Source: an uncultured bacterium
GTDB lineage: Bacteria > Bacteroidota > Bacteroidia > Bacteroidales > Bacteroidaceae
Assembly: GCA_945788485.1 (NCBI GenBank)
Contig: CALZMB010000144.1
Coordinates: forward strand, 1-5,910
Length of the DNA: 5,910 bases
Direction of reading: 5' to 3'
Part shown: positions 1 through 5,610 of the stretch, piece by piece
Layout of the letters: every line of letters starts with the position of its first letter
Position numbering within the stretch: the stretch's first letter is position 1
Notes under the pieces: generated by a model
The model's input: the letters and a program-made list of their open reading frames with translations, nothing else
What the model was told of the DNA's origin: nothing
Database searches by the model: none
Position numbers and translations under genes: made by a program

Positions 1-2189
1 TTCTCGATGCGGAGGATGTTCTCCTCGTAGTGGTTGTCGAGGTCGAACGACGAGATGTAGAAGTCGCCGTTTGTGAGAATGACGAGAATGCGGTCGTCGT
101 CGTTGAACTTGCCGAGATACTCTCCGCGGCTGTCGTAGTTCAGGCGTCGCACATCGTGGTCGAACCATACGTCGCGCCCTTCGAGTGTAGAGCGTCCGCG
201 CGACTTTAGCGAGATGCGGTGTACGGGATGTTTTGACAGTATGTTTCCGATGGCGCTGCGTGTCTTTACGGCGAGGGTGCTGAAGTCATACTCTATGAAG
301 AGCCTCTTCAGTTTCGGCGAAGGTTCGAGCGTCAGCTTTATCACCTCCGCCTCGCCGTTGGGGTTGGCGGTGAAATACATGACGCGCGAGCCGGGCGTGC
401 CTCTTGTCAGGTCGTATTCCGAATCGCGGGTGAAGCTGGTGACGTTGAAGCGTTTCACATAGTAGTTGCCCTGTTTGCCGTCGCGATACACCACGTTATA
501 TATCGTGCGTGCGTCGTTGCGCTTCTGCACCTGCAGGTGCACGATGTTCTTGCCGACGAAGATTTTCTCCGCCACCTTGATGACCTTGTATTTCCCGTCG
601 CGGTAGAAGACGATGATGTCGTCGAGCGACGAGCAGTTGCAGACGAACTCGTCTTTCTTCAGCGCCGTGCCGATGAATCCCTCCTGCCGGTTGATGTACA
701 GCTTCTCGTTCGCTTCCACGACGCGCACGGCATCGATATTCTCGAAGTTGCGTATCTCTGTCAGCCTGGGATGCGCGCCGCCGTATTTCTCTTTCAGATG
801 CGTGAACCACCGGCACGTGACCTCGGTGAGGTTCGCCAGGTCGCGGTCGATGTCAGCCACCTCAGCCTTTATGGCTGCCATCAGCTCGTCAGCCTTGTCT
901 TTGTTGAACTTCAAGATGCGCTTCATCTTTATCTCCATCAGGCGTATGATGTCGTCTTTCGTCACCTCGCGCACCAACTGCGGATAGTAGGGCGTCAGCC
1001 TGTCGTCGATGTGCTCGCACGCAGCGTCTAAGGTAGCGGCCTGCTCGTATTTGCGGTCTTTGTATATGCGTTCTTCGATGAAGATTTTCTCGAGCGAGGC
1101 GAAGAAGAGCTGTTCCATCAGTTCGCCGCGGCGTATCTCCAGTTCCTGGCGTATGAGGTCTTTCGTCTGCTCGGCGCTATGGCGCAGCACGTCAGAGACT
1201 GTGGCGAAGACCGGCTTGTCTTTCTGTATGACACAGCAGTTTGGCGAGATGCTCACCTCGCAGTCGGTGAAGGCGTAGAGCGCGTCGATTGTCTTGTCTG
1301 ACGAGATGCCGGGCGCGAGATGCACGAGAATCTCCACCTGCGCCGCCGTCATGTCCTCCACCTTGCGAGCCTTGATCTTGCCTTTCTCTATGGCGGAGGT
1401 GATGGATGCGATGAGCGTCTCAGAGGTCTTTGAATACGGTATGTCGCGTATGACGAGCGTCTTCTGGTCCAGCTTCTCAATCTTAGCCCGCACACGCACC
1501 TTGCCGCTGCGGTGGCCGTCGTTGTATTTCGAGACGTCGATAGAGCCTCCGGTGGGGAAATCGGGGTAGAGCGTGAAGCTCTCGCCCCTCAGCGCGGCGA
1601 TGGCGGCGTCGCACAGCTCGTTGAAGTTGTGCGGCAGAATCTTGCACGAGAGTCCGACAGCGATGCCGTCAGCGCCCTGCGCGAGAAGCAGGGGGAACTT
1701 GACGGGCAGCGTGATAGGCTCTTTGTTGCGGCCGTCGTAAGAGAGCTGCCACTTCGTCGTCTTGGGGTTGAACACCGTCTCTAAGGCGAAATGCGAGAGG
1801 CGCGCCTCGATATAACGCGGCGCGGCGGCACGCGACCCGGTGAGGATATTGCCCCAGTTGCCCTGACAGTCGATGAGCAGGTCTTTCTGCCCAAGCTGCA
1901 CAAGGGCGTCGCCTATCGACGCGTCGCCGTGAGGATGGAACTGCATGGTGTGGCCCACGATGTTCGCAACCTTGTTGTAGCGCCCGTCATCCATGCGTTT
2001 CATCGAATGAAGGATGCGGCGCTGCACAGGCTTCAGGCCGTCCTCGATGTAGGGGACGGCACGCTCAAGGATGACGTATGAGGCATAGTCGAGAAACCAG
2101 TTCTGGTACATGCCCGATAGATGATGGACGACGGAGGCGTCGAAACGGTTAGACGAGGGTCGCTCAGAGGTGGTGTTTTCTTCGTTCAT
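1..2189 (-). CDS. parC: DNA topoisomerase IV subunit A (ParC), 3' end cut off by the window
   Basis: This is the DNA-cleaving subunit of topoisomerase IV, which with ParE (not in the window) decatenates and relaxes DNA in the cytoplasm. The reading frame is open for 729 codons from ATG at 2189 to the left edge; the C-terminus is missing. Visible landmarks: the winged-helix cleavage domain begins near residue 25 (LSGMYQNWFLDYASYVILER), followed by GLKPVQRRIL (51-60), the quinolone-determining segment HPHGDASIGD (85-94), and AAAPRY with the catalytic tyrosine at Y126. The tower and coiled-coil region runs roughly to residue 480, including the IFIEERIYKD block. From about residue 500 there are beta-pinwheel repeats (EGFIGTALKKDEF, LDDIIVFYRDG). 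No GyrA-box is seen in the visible part, which favours ParC over GyrA. The start follows an A-rich leader (AAAAAAACAGAATACA), as is usual in Bacteroidetes. An odd point is GSR before AAAPRY, where relatives usually have GD. No frameshift was found. Confidence 0.95.
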   Translation of the reverse strand, partial: MNEENTTSERPSSNRFDASVVHHLSGMYQNWFLDYASYVILERAVPYIEDGLKPVQRRILHSMKRMDDGRYNKVANIVGHTMQFHPHGDASIGDALVQLGQKDLLIDCQGNWGNILTGSRAAAPRYIEARLSHFALETVFNPKTTKWQLSYDGRNKEPITLPVKFPLLLAQGADGIAVGLSCKILPHNFNELCDAAIAALRGESFTLYPDFPTGGSIDVSKYNDGHRSGKVRVRAKIEKLDQKTLVIRDIPYSKTSETLIASITSAIEKGKIKARKVEDMTAAQVEILVHLAPGISSDKTIDALYAFTDCEVSISPNCCVIQKDKPVFATVSDVLRHSAEQTKDLIRQELEIRRGELMEQLFFASLEKIFIEERIYKDRKYEQAATLDAACEHIDDRLTPYYPQLVREVTKDDIIRLMEIKMKRILKFNKDKADELMAAIKAEVADIDRDLANLTEVTCRWFTHLKEKYGGAHPRLTEIRNFENIDAVRVVEANEKLYINRQEGFIGTALKKDEFVCNCSSLDDIIVFYRDGKYKVIKVAEKIFVGKNIVHLQVQKRNDARTIYNVVYRDGKQGNYYVKRFNVTSFTRDSEYDLTRGTPGSRVMYFTANPNGEAEVIKLTLEPSPKLKRLFIEYDFSTLAVKTRSAIGNILSKHPVHRISLKSRGRSTLEGRDVWFDHDVRRLNYDSRGEYLGKFNDDDRILVILTNGDFYISSFDLDNHYEENILRIE

Positions 2190-2206
2190 TGTATTCTGTT
2201 TTTTTA

Positions 2207-2235
2207 GTCAACTCGTCAACTCAAATTCAGTTGAC
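2207..2235. repeat. Tandem GTCAACTC 8-mers plus an inverted copy in the parC leader
   Basis: GTCAACTC occurs twice back to back (2207-2214, 2215-2222). GTCAACT (2215-2221) is then mirrored by AGTTGAC (2229-2235) across a 7-nt spacer, forming a 7-bp hairpin. The element lies within the transcribed parC leader, 18 to 46 nt upstream of the start codon. The first 13 bases (GTCAACTCGTCAA) recur exactly at 3745-3757. No function is known to me; it could be an operator, an mRNA structure or a dispersed repeat unit. Confidence 0.6.
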
Positions 2236-2252
2236 AGTATATAGCTTGTTAG

Positions 2253-2285
2253 TGACAGGCTGCACATTATGCTGACAATCTGCAC
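2253..2285. repeat. Imperfect 13-bp direct repeat, 20-bp period, in the parC leader
   Basis: TGACAGGCTGCAC (2253-2265) and TGACAATCTGCAC (2273-2285) match at 11 of 13 positions. Their starts are 20 bp apart, about two helical turns, so both copies face the same side of the DNA. They lie downstream of the predicted parC transcription start. A tandem binding site for a regulator is possible but unproven. Confidence 0.45.
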
Positions 2286-2331
2286 GAAAGGCGCATGCGG
2301 GTGTGCATACCCACATAACTACCCATCTATG

Positions 2332-2362
2332 CAAAATTAATCAAATATAACGGGACGGCAAA
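2332..2362 (-). promoter_or_regulatory. Bacteroidetes-type promoter for parC
   Basis: On the minus strand, TTTG (2362-2359) is followed after exactly 19 bp by TAATTTTG (2339-2332). This fits the known Bacteroidetes primary-sigma consensus TTTG-N19-21-TAnnTTTG. A second -7-like TATATTTG lies at 2349-2342 but has no TTTG at the right distance. Transcription would begin near 2325, giving a parC leader of about 135 nt. The match is direct; activity is inferred. Confidence 0.72.
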
Positions 2363-2377
2363 AAATTTTGACATATT

Positions 2378-2408
2378 TTTGATGTTTCGGAGTTTTTTTG
2401 TACCTTTG
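2378..2408 (+). promoter_or_regulatory. Bacteroidetes-type promoter for the acetyltransferase gene
   Basis: TTTG (2378-2381) is followed after 19 bp by TACCTTTG (2401-2408), a full match to the Bacteroidetes consensus TTTG-N19-21-TAnnTTTG. Transcription would begin near 2415, leaving a leader of about 57 nt. The ATG at 2379 lies inside the -33 element and so cannot be the start codon of this transcript, which supports a start at 2472 or 2475. Its -33 element lies 15 bp from the -33 element of the divergent parC promoter. Confidence 0.75.
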
Positions 2409-2426
2409 CACGTCAGAACAAACGGC

Positions 2427-2464
2427 TTTGGCGGTGTGGATGCCGCAATGCCGAACCCGCCAAA
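2427..2464 (+). promoter_or_regulatory. Leader hairpin just before the acetyltransferase start
   Basis: TTTGGCGG (2427-2434) is perfectly complementary to CCGCCAAA (2457-2464), giving an 8-bp stem with a 22-nt loop in the predicted leader. The 3' arm ends 7 nt before the ATG at 2472. A competing small stem, GCGG (2431-2434) with CCGC (2443-2446), shares the left arm. It could modulate ribosome access. No riboswitch family was recognised. Confidence 0.4.
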
Positions 2465-2471
2465 CAACAAC

Positions 2472-3620
2472 ATGATGAACAAGAAAACTGTGATACGCCC
2501 CGTGACGACACGCCAGGAGATGAAGACTTTTGCCGCCCTGGCTAACAGGCTCTATGAAGGCTGCGAGTATTATGTGCCCGACCTGGAGTTTGACGTCTGC
2601 AACATGTTCGACGCGAAGAAAAACCCCGCGTTCGAGTTCTGCGAAGCACAGCTCTTCCTTGCATACCAAGGCGACGACGCTGTGGGACGCGTGGCGGCGA
2701 TGATAAACCATCGCGCAAACGAGAAATGGGGCGTGCGCAACGTGCGCTTCGGATATATCGACTTCATCGACGACGACGAGGTGTCGCTCGCCCTGCTCAA
2801 TGCCGTGGAGCAATGGGGCAGAGAACGCGGCATGACACACTGCCAGGGACCGATGGGCTTCACCGACTTCGACAAAGAAGGGATGCTGGTGGAGGGCTTC
2901 GACAAGCTCGGCTCCATGACGACGTTCTACAACTACCCCTACTATCCGCAACATCTTGAGAGACACGGATATGAGAAAGAGGTGGACTGGGTGCAGATTC
3001 GTGTCGCCGTGCCGGCAGAAACGCCAGAACGCTTCGTGAGGGTAGGAGAGCTGATAAAGAGACGCTTCAACCTGAGAGTGGTGAAGCTGAACGGGAAGAT
3101 GCTGTTCAAAGAAGGCTACGGGCAGAAAGTCTTCGACCTCCTCAACCAGGCATACGCCCCGCTCTTCGGATTCTCCGCTCTCTCGCAGAGACAGATGGAC
3201 GAGATGGTGAAGCAATATTTCCAGCTCATCAACATGGACCTCGTCACTACGGTGCAGGACGCTGACGGGAATGTTGTGGCTGTCGGCGTGACGATGGGCA
3301 GCCTCTCGCACGCAATAAGAAAGTCGAAGGGCAAGCTGCTGCCGCTCGGATGGTGGCACATACTGCGCTCGCTACGCTTCAAGATGGAAGACACGGTGGA
3401 GATGTTGCTCATCGCTGTGAAGCCCGAGTTTCAGGGGAAGGGCGTCACCGCGCTCCTCTTCAGCGACCTTATACCTATATACAACAAATACAAATTCAAA
3501 TGGGCGGAGACAAACCCGCAGCTTGAGACAAACCATAAAGAACTGAACCAATGGGATGTCCTCAACCCGACATTCCCCAAAAGGCGCAGATGCTATCACA
3601 GGGTTATTGCTGACAAGTAG
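2472..3620 (+). CDS. GNAT-fold acetyltransferase-like protein (YghO-like), function unknown
   Basis: A cytoplasmic protein of 382 residues (381 if the adjacent ATG at 2475 is used); no signal peptide or membrane segment is seen. It resembles the Bacteroidetes 'N-acetyltransferase' family related to E. coli YghO. The two halves both look GNAT-like. Residues about 55-165 (numbered from 2475) contain a GNAT-like sheet and helix (FGYIDFIDDDEVSLALLNAV) but no acetyl-CoA loop. The C-terminal half has LLIAVKPEFQGKGVTALLF (311-329), close to the acetyl-CoA motif [Q/R]xxGxG/A with Glu in the first position, then ETNPQLETNHKELNQW (345-360), a typical beta5/alpha4 region. The start was chosen at 2472 because an upstream ATG at 2379 lies in the promoter. 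ATG 2448 is a third option but adds a Pro/Asn-rich tail. The A-rich AACAACAAC precedes the start. The gene is monocistronic, divergent from parC. Substrate unknown. Confidence 0.85.
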   Translation: MMNKKTVIRPVTTRQEMKTFAALANRLYEGCEYYVPDLEFDVCNMFDAKKNPAFEFCEAQLFLAYQGDDAVGRVAAMINHRANEKWGVRNVRFGYIDFIDDDEVSLALLNAVEQWGRERGMTHCQGPMGFTDFDKEGMLVEGFDKLGSMTTFYNYPYYPQHLERHGYEKEVDWVQIRVAVPAETPERFVRVGELIKRRFNLRVVKLNGKMLFKEGYGQKVFDLLNQAYAPLFGFSALSQRQMDEMVKQYFQLINMDLVTTVQDADGNVVAVGVTMGSLSHAIRKSKGKLLPLGWWHILRSLRFKMEDTVEMLLIAVKPEFQGKGVTALLFSDLIPIYNKYKFKWAETNPQLETNHKELNQWDVLNPTFPKRRRCYHRVIADK

Positions 3621-3646
3621 ATTTTTTTGTTGACACCCAATAATAA

Positions 3647-3716
3647 AAACGAGTTGGCAAGCTATGTGTCCTGTTGCTTGCATCAGCAAACAGAACCACA
3701 ACTTGCCAACTCGTTT
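3647..3716. terminator. Long inverted repeat between convergent genes, probable two-way terminator
   Basis: AAACGAGTTGGCAAG (3647-3661) is perfectly complementary to CTTGCCAACTCGTTT (3702-3716), a 15-bp stem around a 40-nt loop. The loop holds a smaller hairpin: CTGTTGC pairs with GCAAACAG, with one bulged A. It sits between the stop codons of two converging genes (3620 and 3781). The flanks are T-rich in both reading directions (TTTGTTTG on the right for plus; TTTTTATTATT on the minus strand), but neither is a clean T-run. A separate T7 run follows the acetyltransferase stop at 3622-3628. Confidence 0.6.
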
Positions 3717-3734
3717 GTTTGTAAAACAATTAAA

Positions 3735-3757
3735 CTATATAGCTGTCAACTCGTCAA
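3735..3757. repeat. Second copy of the GTCAACTCGTCAA element
   Basis: GTCAACTCGTCAA (3745-3757) is identical to 2207-2219. It adjoins CTATATAG (3735-3742). Read on the minus strand it gives AGTTGACAGCTATATAG, which matches AGTTGACAGTATATAG at 2229-2244 except for one inserted base. So two parts of the parC leader repeat are echoed here, 24 bp after the stop codon of the PFL-family gene. It looks like a dispersed intergenic repeat; its function is unknown. Confidence 0.5.
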
Positions 3758-3780
3758 TTAAGAAGCTGTCGCTCAGATGG

Positions 3781-5163
3781 TCAGTTCTTGAACGAATGTA
3801 TCGGGGCTGGGATGCGGCCGATGCGGTTGACGAAGCGAGAGCAGTCGAAGGTGTTGACGGGCATGACGGGGGCGTGGCCTAACAGACCGCCGAACTCCAC
3901 CGTGTCGCCCACGCCTTTCCCGATGACGGGGATGATGCGCACGGCTGTCGTCTTCTGGTTCACCATGCCTATCGCCGCCTCGTCGGCGATGATGCCCGAG
4001 ATGGTGGCGGCACTGGTGTCGCCCGGGATGGCTATCATGTCTAAGCCGACGGAGCAGACGCATGTCATGGCCTCAAGCTTCTCGATTGTCAGCGCGCCAG
4101 CCTCTACGGCATCTATCATGCCCTGGTCTTCAGAGACTGGGATGAAAGCTCCGGACAAGCCTCCGACATACGAGCTTGCCATCACGCCGCCCTTCTTCAC
4201 CTGGTCGTTCAGCATGGCGAGAGCGGCTGTCGTGCCCGGCGCGCCGGCATGTTCAACACCCATGCAGTGCAGAATGTCGGCAACGCTGTCGCCGACGGCT
4301 GGCGTAGGGGCAAGCGAGAGGTCGATGATGCCAAACGGTACACCAAGGCGGGCGGCTGCCTCTTGCGCTACCAACTGTCCGACGCGTGTAATCTTGAACG
4401 CGGTCTTCTTTATCGTTTCGCCCAGTGTCTCGAAACTTGCAAGACCAGCGGGCGACGATGCGTCCATCTGCTCCAACGCGTATTTCACCACGCCGGGGCC
4501 AGATACGCCGACATTGATGATGGCGTCAGCCTCTGACACGCCGTGGAAAGCACCCGCCATGAACGGGTTGTCGTCTGGAGCGTTGCACAGCACGACGAGT
4601 TTGGCGCAGCCAAGAGAGTCGTTCTCGCGTGTCGCCTCGGCTGTCTGCTTTATCGTCTCGCCCATCAGACGCACGGCATCCATGTTGATGCCTGTCTTCG
4701 TAGAGCCGACGTTGACGCTCGAGCAGATGCGCCCGGTTGCAGCAAGCGCCTCAGGGATGGAGCGTATGAGCAGCTCGTCGCTCACCGTCATGCCTTTCGA
4801 CACCACGGCAGAGAAGCCGCCGAGGAAATTGACGCCTACCTCACGGGCGGCACGGTCGAGGGTCTGGGCTATCTTCACATAGTCGGCGGGAGACTTGCAG
4901 CACGCCGCGCCGACAAGCGATGCGGGGGTGATGGAGATGCGCTTGTTGACGATGGGGATGGCGAACTCGCGCGAAATCTCTTCGCCGGTTGCCACAAGAT
5001 TGCTGGCGAGTGTGGTGATCTTGTCGTAGATGTTCTGGCAGGTCTGCTCCAACGAGCTGTCGGCGCAGGAGAGGAGAGAGATGCCCATCGTGATGGTGCG
5101 CACATCAAGGTTCTCCTGCTCTATCATTTTGTTGGTCTCGATGACCTCTGAAAGATTTATCAT
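3781..5163 (-). CDS. PFL family protein (DUF711 / UPF0210)
   Basis: A 460-residue cytoplasmic protein of the DUF711/UPF0210 family, named for a pyruvate-formate-lyase-like fold; no enzymatic activity is established to my knowledge. The length is close to the family's usual 450. Family hallmarks in order: an N-terminal helix then VRTITMGISLLSCAD (21-35), RISITPASLVGAACC (75-89), VNFLGGFSAVVSKGM (111-125), SSVNVGSTKTGINMDAV (148-164), GVSGPGVV (219-226), IDLSLAPTPAVGDSVADIL (280-298), CVCSVGLDMIAIPGDT (368-383) and the conserved tail NRIGRIPAPIHSFKN (446-460). Cysteines at 33, 88, 89, 147, 368 and 370 lie in or beside conserved blocks. I see no classic glycyl-radical motif. The start agrees with family N-termini and has the A-rich AAGACAAGACATA before it. 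It follows the ACT-domain gene by 30 nt, the arrangement known from Firmicutes (SP0238-SP0239) and archaea, so the pair is probably co-transcribed and works together. Confidence 0.93.
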   Translation of the reverse strand: MINLSEVIETNKMIEQENLDVRTITMGISLLSCADSSLEQTCQNIYDKITTLASNLVATGEEISREFAIPIVNKRISITPASLVGAACCKSPADYVKIAQTLDRAAREVGVNFLGGFSAVVSKGMTVSDELLIRSIPEALAATGRICSSVNVGSTKTGINMDAVRLMGETIKQTAEATRENDSLGCAKLVVLCNAPDDNPFMAGAFHGVSEADAIINVGVSGPGVVKYALEQMDASSPAGLASFETLGETIKKTAFKITRVGQLVAQEAAARLGVPFGIIDLSLAPTPAVGDSVADILHCMGVEHAGAPGTTAALAMLNDQVKKGGVMASSYVGGLSGAFIPVSEDQGMIDAVEAGALTIEKLEAMTCVCSVGLDMIAIPGDTSAATISGIIADEAAIGMVNQKTTAVRIIPVIGKGVGDTVEFGGLLGHAPVMPVNTFDCSRFVNRIGRIPAPIHSFKN

Positions 5164-5193
5164 TATGTCTTGTCTTTGTGGATGGGTGGTGGT

Positions 5194-5466
5194 TCAGATA
5201 CGGTGCATCTTGTCGAAGATGTCCTCCAGCTGGCATTTGATGGTCACTCCAAGCTCGCCGCCTAAATCGTTGAGGTCGGCAGAGACGCTGTCGAAAGTTT
5301 TCTCGCAGGCTGAGAGATCGACGATCATCATCATGTTGAAGAAACCTTGTACGATGGTCTGTGAGATGTCGAGGATGTTGATGTTGTTGTCTGCGAGATA
5401 GGTGCATACTTTCGCGATGATGCCTACGGTGTCTTTGCCGACAACGGTGATGATTGCTCTTGTCAT
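5194..5466 (-). CDS. ACT domain-containing protein (UPF0237)
   Basis: A 90-residue protein made of a single ACT domain, matching the UPF0237 family (usual length about 88-91). The first strand and ligand-loop helix read AIITVVGKDTVGIIAKVCTY (4-23), then NNINILDISQTIVQGFFNMM (27-46) for strands two and three, and a C-terminal helix and strand ending in QLEDIFDKMHRI. ACT domains of this type bind amino acids or similar small ligands; the N-terminal part resembles GcvR-like and glycine-cleavage regulators. The start at 5466 matches the family. The frame stays open up to an ATG at 5541, but that extension does not fit the family and crosses a GC-rich hairpin. It is the first gene of an operon with the PFL-family gene 30 nt downstream, suggesting it controls or senses ligand for that partner. 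The ligand is unknown. Confidence 0.92.
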   Translation of the reverse strand: MTRAIITVVGKDTVGIIAKVCTYLADNNINILDISQTIVQGFFNMMMIVDLSACEKTFDSVSADLNDLGGELGVTIKCQLEDIFDKMHRI

Positions 5467-5481
5467 TTCTTGATGGTGTTT

Positions 5482-5509
5482 GGTGCGGTGGACCGGGGCG
5501 GTCAGCACC
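5482..5509 (-). promoter_or_regulatory. GC-rich leader hairpin upstream of the ACT gene
   Basis: The plus strand shows GGTGC (5482-5486) pairing with GCACC (5505-5509), and inside it GACCG (5491-5495) pairing with CGGTC (5499-5503) over a 3-nt loop. In the minus-strand transcript this stem-loop ends about 15 nt before the ACT start codon. It might affect translation initiation or form part of an attenuation region with the hairpin at 5548-5610. No T-run follows it, so it is not itself a terminator. Confidence 0.4.
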
Positions 5510-5542
5510 GGAATGATATGGATGATAATGTTATGAAACATG

Positions 5543-5610
5543 AAAAAGGCAGTCCCACACCGTTGTTCTCCTGATGTCGTCAGGATGGGAATAGACGGGG
5601 CGGGACTACC
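5543..5610 (-). terminator. Terminator- or attenuator-like hairpin upstream of the ACT/PFL operon
   Basis: On the minus strand GGTAGTCCC (5610-5602) pairs with GGGACTGCC (5556-5548) over 9 bp including one G-T wobble, and TTTTT (5547-5543) follows at once. Inside is a second perfect stem, TCCTGA/TCAGGA (5569-5574, 5580-5585), with a 5-nt loop. This would stop minus-strand transcription coming from the right, 77 bp before the ACT start. Either it ends an upstream transcript or it is an attenuator in the operon leader. On the plus strand no T-run follows. Confidence 0.5.

Noticed and set aside
85..94. Quinolone-resistance change in ParC, read as Ala at the position after HPHGD (residue numbers given as coordinates; bases about 1908-1937)
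   Set aside because: HPHGDASIGD is, as I recall, the normal sequence in Bacteroidetes ParC, so Ala here is probably ancestral rather than a resistance mutation.
214..2081. Several plus-strand open frames of 80-164 codons
   Set aside because: All are antisense to parC, whose translation is continuous and recognisable across the whole stretch.
2342..2349. Second -7-like element (TATATTTG, minus strand) for parC
   Set aside because: No TTTG lies 19-21 bp upstream of it, whereas the neighbouring TAATTTTG has one at exactly 19 bp.
2379..2471. Longer N-terminus of the acetyltransferase from ATG 2379
   Set aside because: This ATG overlaps the -33 element of a full-consensus promoter, so it would lie upstream of the transcript.
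2337..3359. 340-codon minus-strand open frame
   Set aside because: It is antisense to the acetyltransferase-like gene and extends into the promoter region; the His/Val-rich peptide matches no family I know.
3621..3780. CRISPR-like array suggested by the repeated CAACTCG motifs
   Set aside because: The copies are too short, irregularly spaced and in both orientations, and no cas gene is present.
3788..4882. 364-codon plus-strand open frame
   Set aside because: It lies wholly antisense to the PFL-family gene, whose protein is clearly recognisable; the opposite frame stays open through GC-rich codon bias and its peptide is low-complexity.
5467..5541. Upstream extension of the ACT protein to an ATG at 5541
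   Set aside because: The added 25 residues do not fit the ACT/UPF0237 family, and the segment contains a GC-rich hairpin better explained as untranslated leader.
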